Shown here: one piece after another, positions 4,568 through 5,389 of the stretch | Layout: the number at the start of each line of letters is the position of its first letter | Position numbering within the stretch: position 1 is the stretch's first letter | Made by a program: the position numbers and the translations under genes | The notes under the pieces: generated by a model | What the model saw: only the letters and a program-made list of their open reading frames with translations | Told to the model about the DNA's origin: nothing | Databases searched by the model: none | Assembly (NCBI GenBank): GCA_964625465.1 | Contig: CAZVFD010000048.1 | Span: forward strand, 1-5,389 | Source: CAZLFQ01 sp964625465 | Lineage (GTDB): Bacteria > Pseudomonadota > Alphaproteobacteria > Rickettsiales > Midichloriaceae | Length of the DNA stretch: 5,389 nt | Direction: 5' to 3'

Positions 4568-5389
4568 TTAAGACCCTGTCCATCTAAGAACAGGTGTGCG
4601 AGCTGCTTGGGTCTCGTTTAATCTTTGCATTGGTGCGTACTGAGGAGCATTGGCGAATCTTTCTTTATCGTTTGTTGATTCAGATAATTTGATCATTGAA
4701 TTTATAAATTGATTCAATGAAGCTAAGCTTTCTGTCTCAGTTGGCTCTATTAGCATAGCTCCCGAAACAATAAGAGGGAAGTACATGGTCATCGGATGCA
4801 TTCCTTCATCTATCAACGCTTTGGCGAAATCAAGAGTGCTAACACCACTTTCTTTTAATTTTGAATCATCAAACAAAACTTCATGCATGCATGGGGCAGG
4901 ATAGGGGAGGTTGAAGTGGTTTTTTAATTTGGCTAAAATGTAGTTTGCATTTAACACCGCATCTTCAGCGACTTGTCTCAATCCATCAGATCCATAACTC
5001 ATCATATATGAAAGCGCTCTGGTGAACATTCCCATCTGCCCATGGAAGCCTTTAAGTCTGCCAATTGAAGTTTTGTTAAAATCTTCATGTAATGAATATT
5101 TATTATCCGCAAATGTGACGTAAGGTACAGGAATGAATTGAGCTAGCGATTTGGCAAATACAACAGGACCACTTCCAGGTCCACCGCCGCCGTGAGGGGT
5201 AGAGAAAGTTTTATGTAAATTTATATGCATGCAATCAATGCCTAAATCTGCAGGCCGAACCTTACCAACTATGGCATTGAAGTTTGCACCATCGCAGTAA
5301 AAATACGCGCCTACTTCGTGGACTAATTTTGCAATTTCAACTATGTCTCTTTCAAATAATCCGCATGTATTTGGATTAGTTAACATGAT
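4568..5389 (-). CDS. gcvPB: Glycine dehydrogenase (decarboxylating) subunit 2, C-terminal part, cut by the right edge
   Basis: GcvPB is the catalytic, PLP-carrying subunit of the two-subunit P-protein of the cytoplasmic glycine cleavage system. It decarboxylates glycine and passes the aminomethyl group to lipoyl GcvH. The visible 273 codons start mid-protein: MLTNPNTCGLFE begins at 5386 but is an internal conserved block, the preceding codon (ATC) is also open, and full subunits are about 480-520 aa, so the true start lies beyond the edge. DGAN (complement of about 5282-5293) contacts the cofactor. NLHKTFSTPHGGGGPGSGPV carries the Schiff-base lysine, codon at 5210-5212 (complement). The end QRLNETQAARTPVLRW is typical of the subunit. 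The reading frame is intact. The partner gcvPA would be expected upstream, to the right. There is no clear terminator in the 15-bp gap to mipZ. Confidence 0.97.
   Translation of the reverse strand: MMLTNPNTCGLFERDIVEIAKLVHEVGAYFYCDGANFNAIVGKVRPADLGIDCMHINLHKTFSTPHGGGGPGSGPVVFAKSLAQFIPVPYVTFADNKYSLHEDFNKTSIGRLKGFHGQMGMFTRALSYMMSYGSDGLRQVAEDAVLNANYILAKLKNHFNLPYPAPCMHEVLFDDSKLKESGVSTLDFAKALIDEGMHPMTMYFPLIVSGAMLIEPTETESLASLNQFINSMIKLSESTNDKERFANAPQYAPMQRLNETQAARTPVLRWTGS

Noticed and set aside
5384..5386. ATG near the right edge as the true start of gcvPB
   Set aside because: It begins an internal conserved block (MLTNPNTCGLFE), the frame is open to the edge, and the family is about twice as long.

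Overview
The window looks like AT-rich chromosomal DNA of an alphaproteobacterium. The main evidence is an unmistakable MipZ, the ParA-like division-site ATPase that is characteristic of Alphaproteobacteria. A split-type glycine dehydrogenase subunit (GcvPB), also found in that class, agrees with this. The low GC content and short intergenic gaps would suit a host-associated or reduced-genome lineage, but genus or order cannot be set from this sequence. No phage, transposon, CRISPR, tRNA or rRNA is visible.

Left part (1-2704): the first 17 codons of an unidentified minus-strand gene face a plus-strand pair, secF (SecDF-associated membrane subunit of the Sec translocon) and a CAT/YfnA-type cationic amino acid permease 26 bp behind it. 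These two are probably one transcription unit, closed by a strong hairpin at 2681-2704. The roughly 185-bp divergent region (54-238) is dense in symmetric and repeated sequence: a TTAAAC/GTTTAA palindrome, an 11-bp-period tandem repeat that forms a TTAA-N7-TTAA (CtrA-like) box, an 18-bp near-perfect palindrome, and an 11-mer shared by both predicted promoters.

Middle (2703-3608): a 56-aa hydrophilic His/Lys/Asn-rich protein of unknown function lies on the minus strand with its own TATAAT box and a strong AAGGAGG ribosome site. It converges on the permease terminator. Divergent to it is a TetR-family repressor with a WHG-type ligand domain. Its promoter region holds an inverted repeat (10-bp arms, 9/10 match) that is a good candidate operator.

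Right part (3683-5389): mipZ follows the repressor, and then gcvPB converges from the minus strand with only 15 bp between the stop codons. gcvPB runs off the right edge, so only its C-terminal 273 codons, including the PLP-binding lysine, are present.

The coding genes are mostly ordinary housekeeping functions: protein export, amino acid uptake, division-site placement and glycine cleavage. The less explained material is the small minus-strand gene and the regulatory symmetry in the two divergent intergenic regions. I see no clear evidence of a new multi-gene system.
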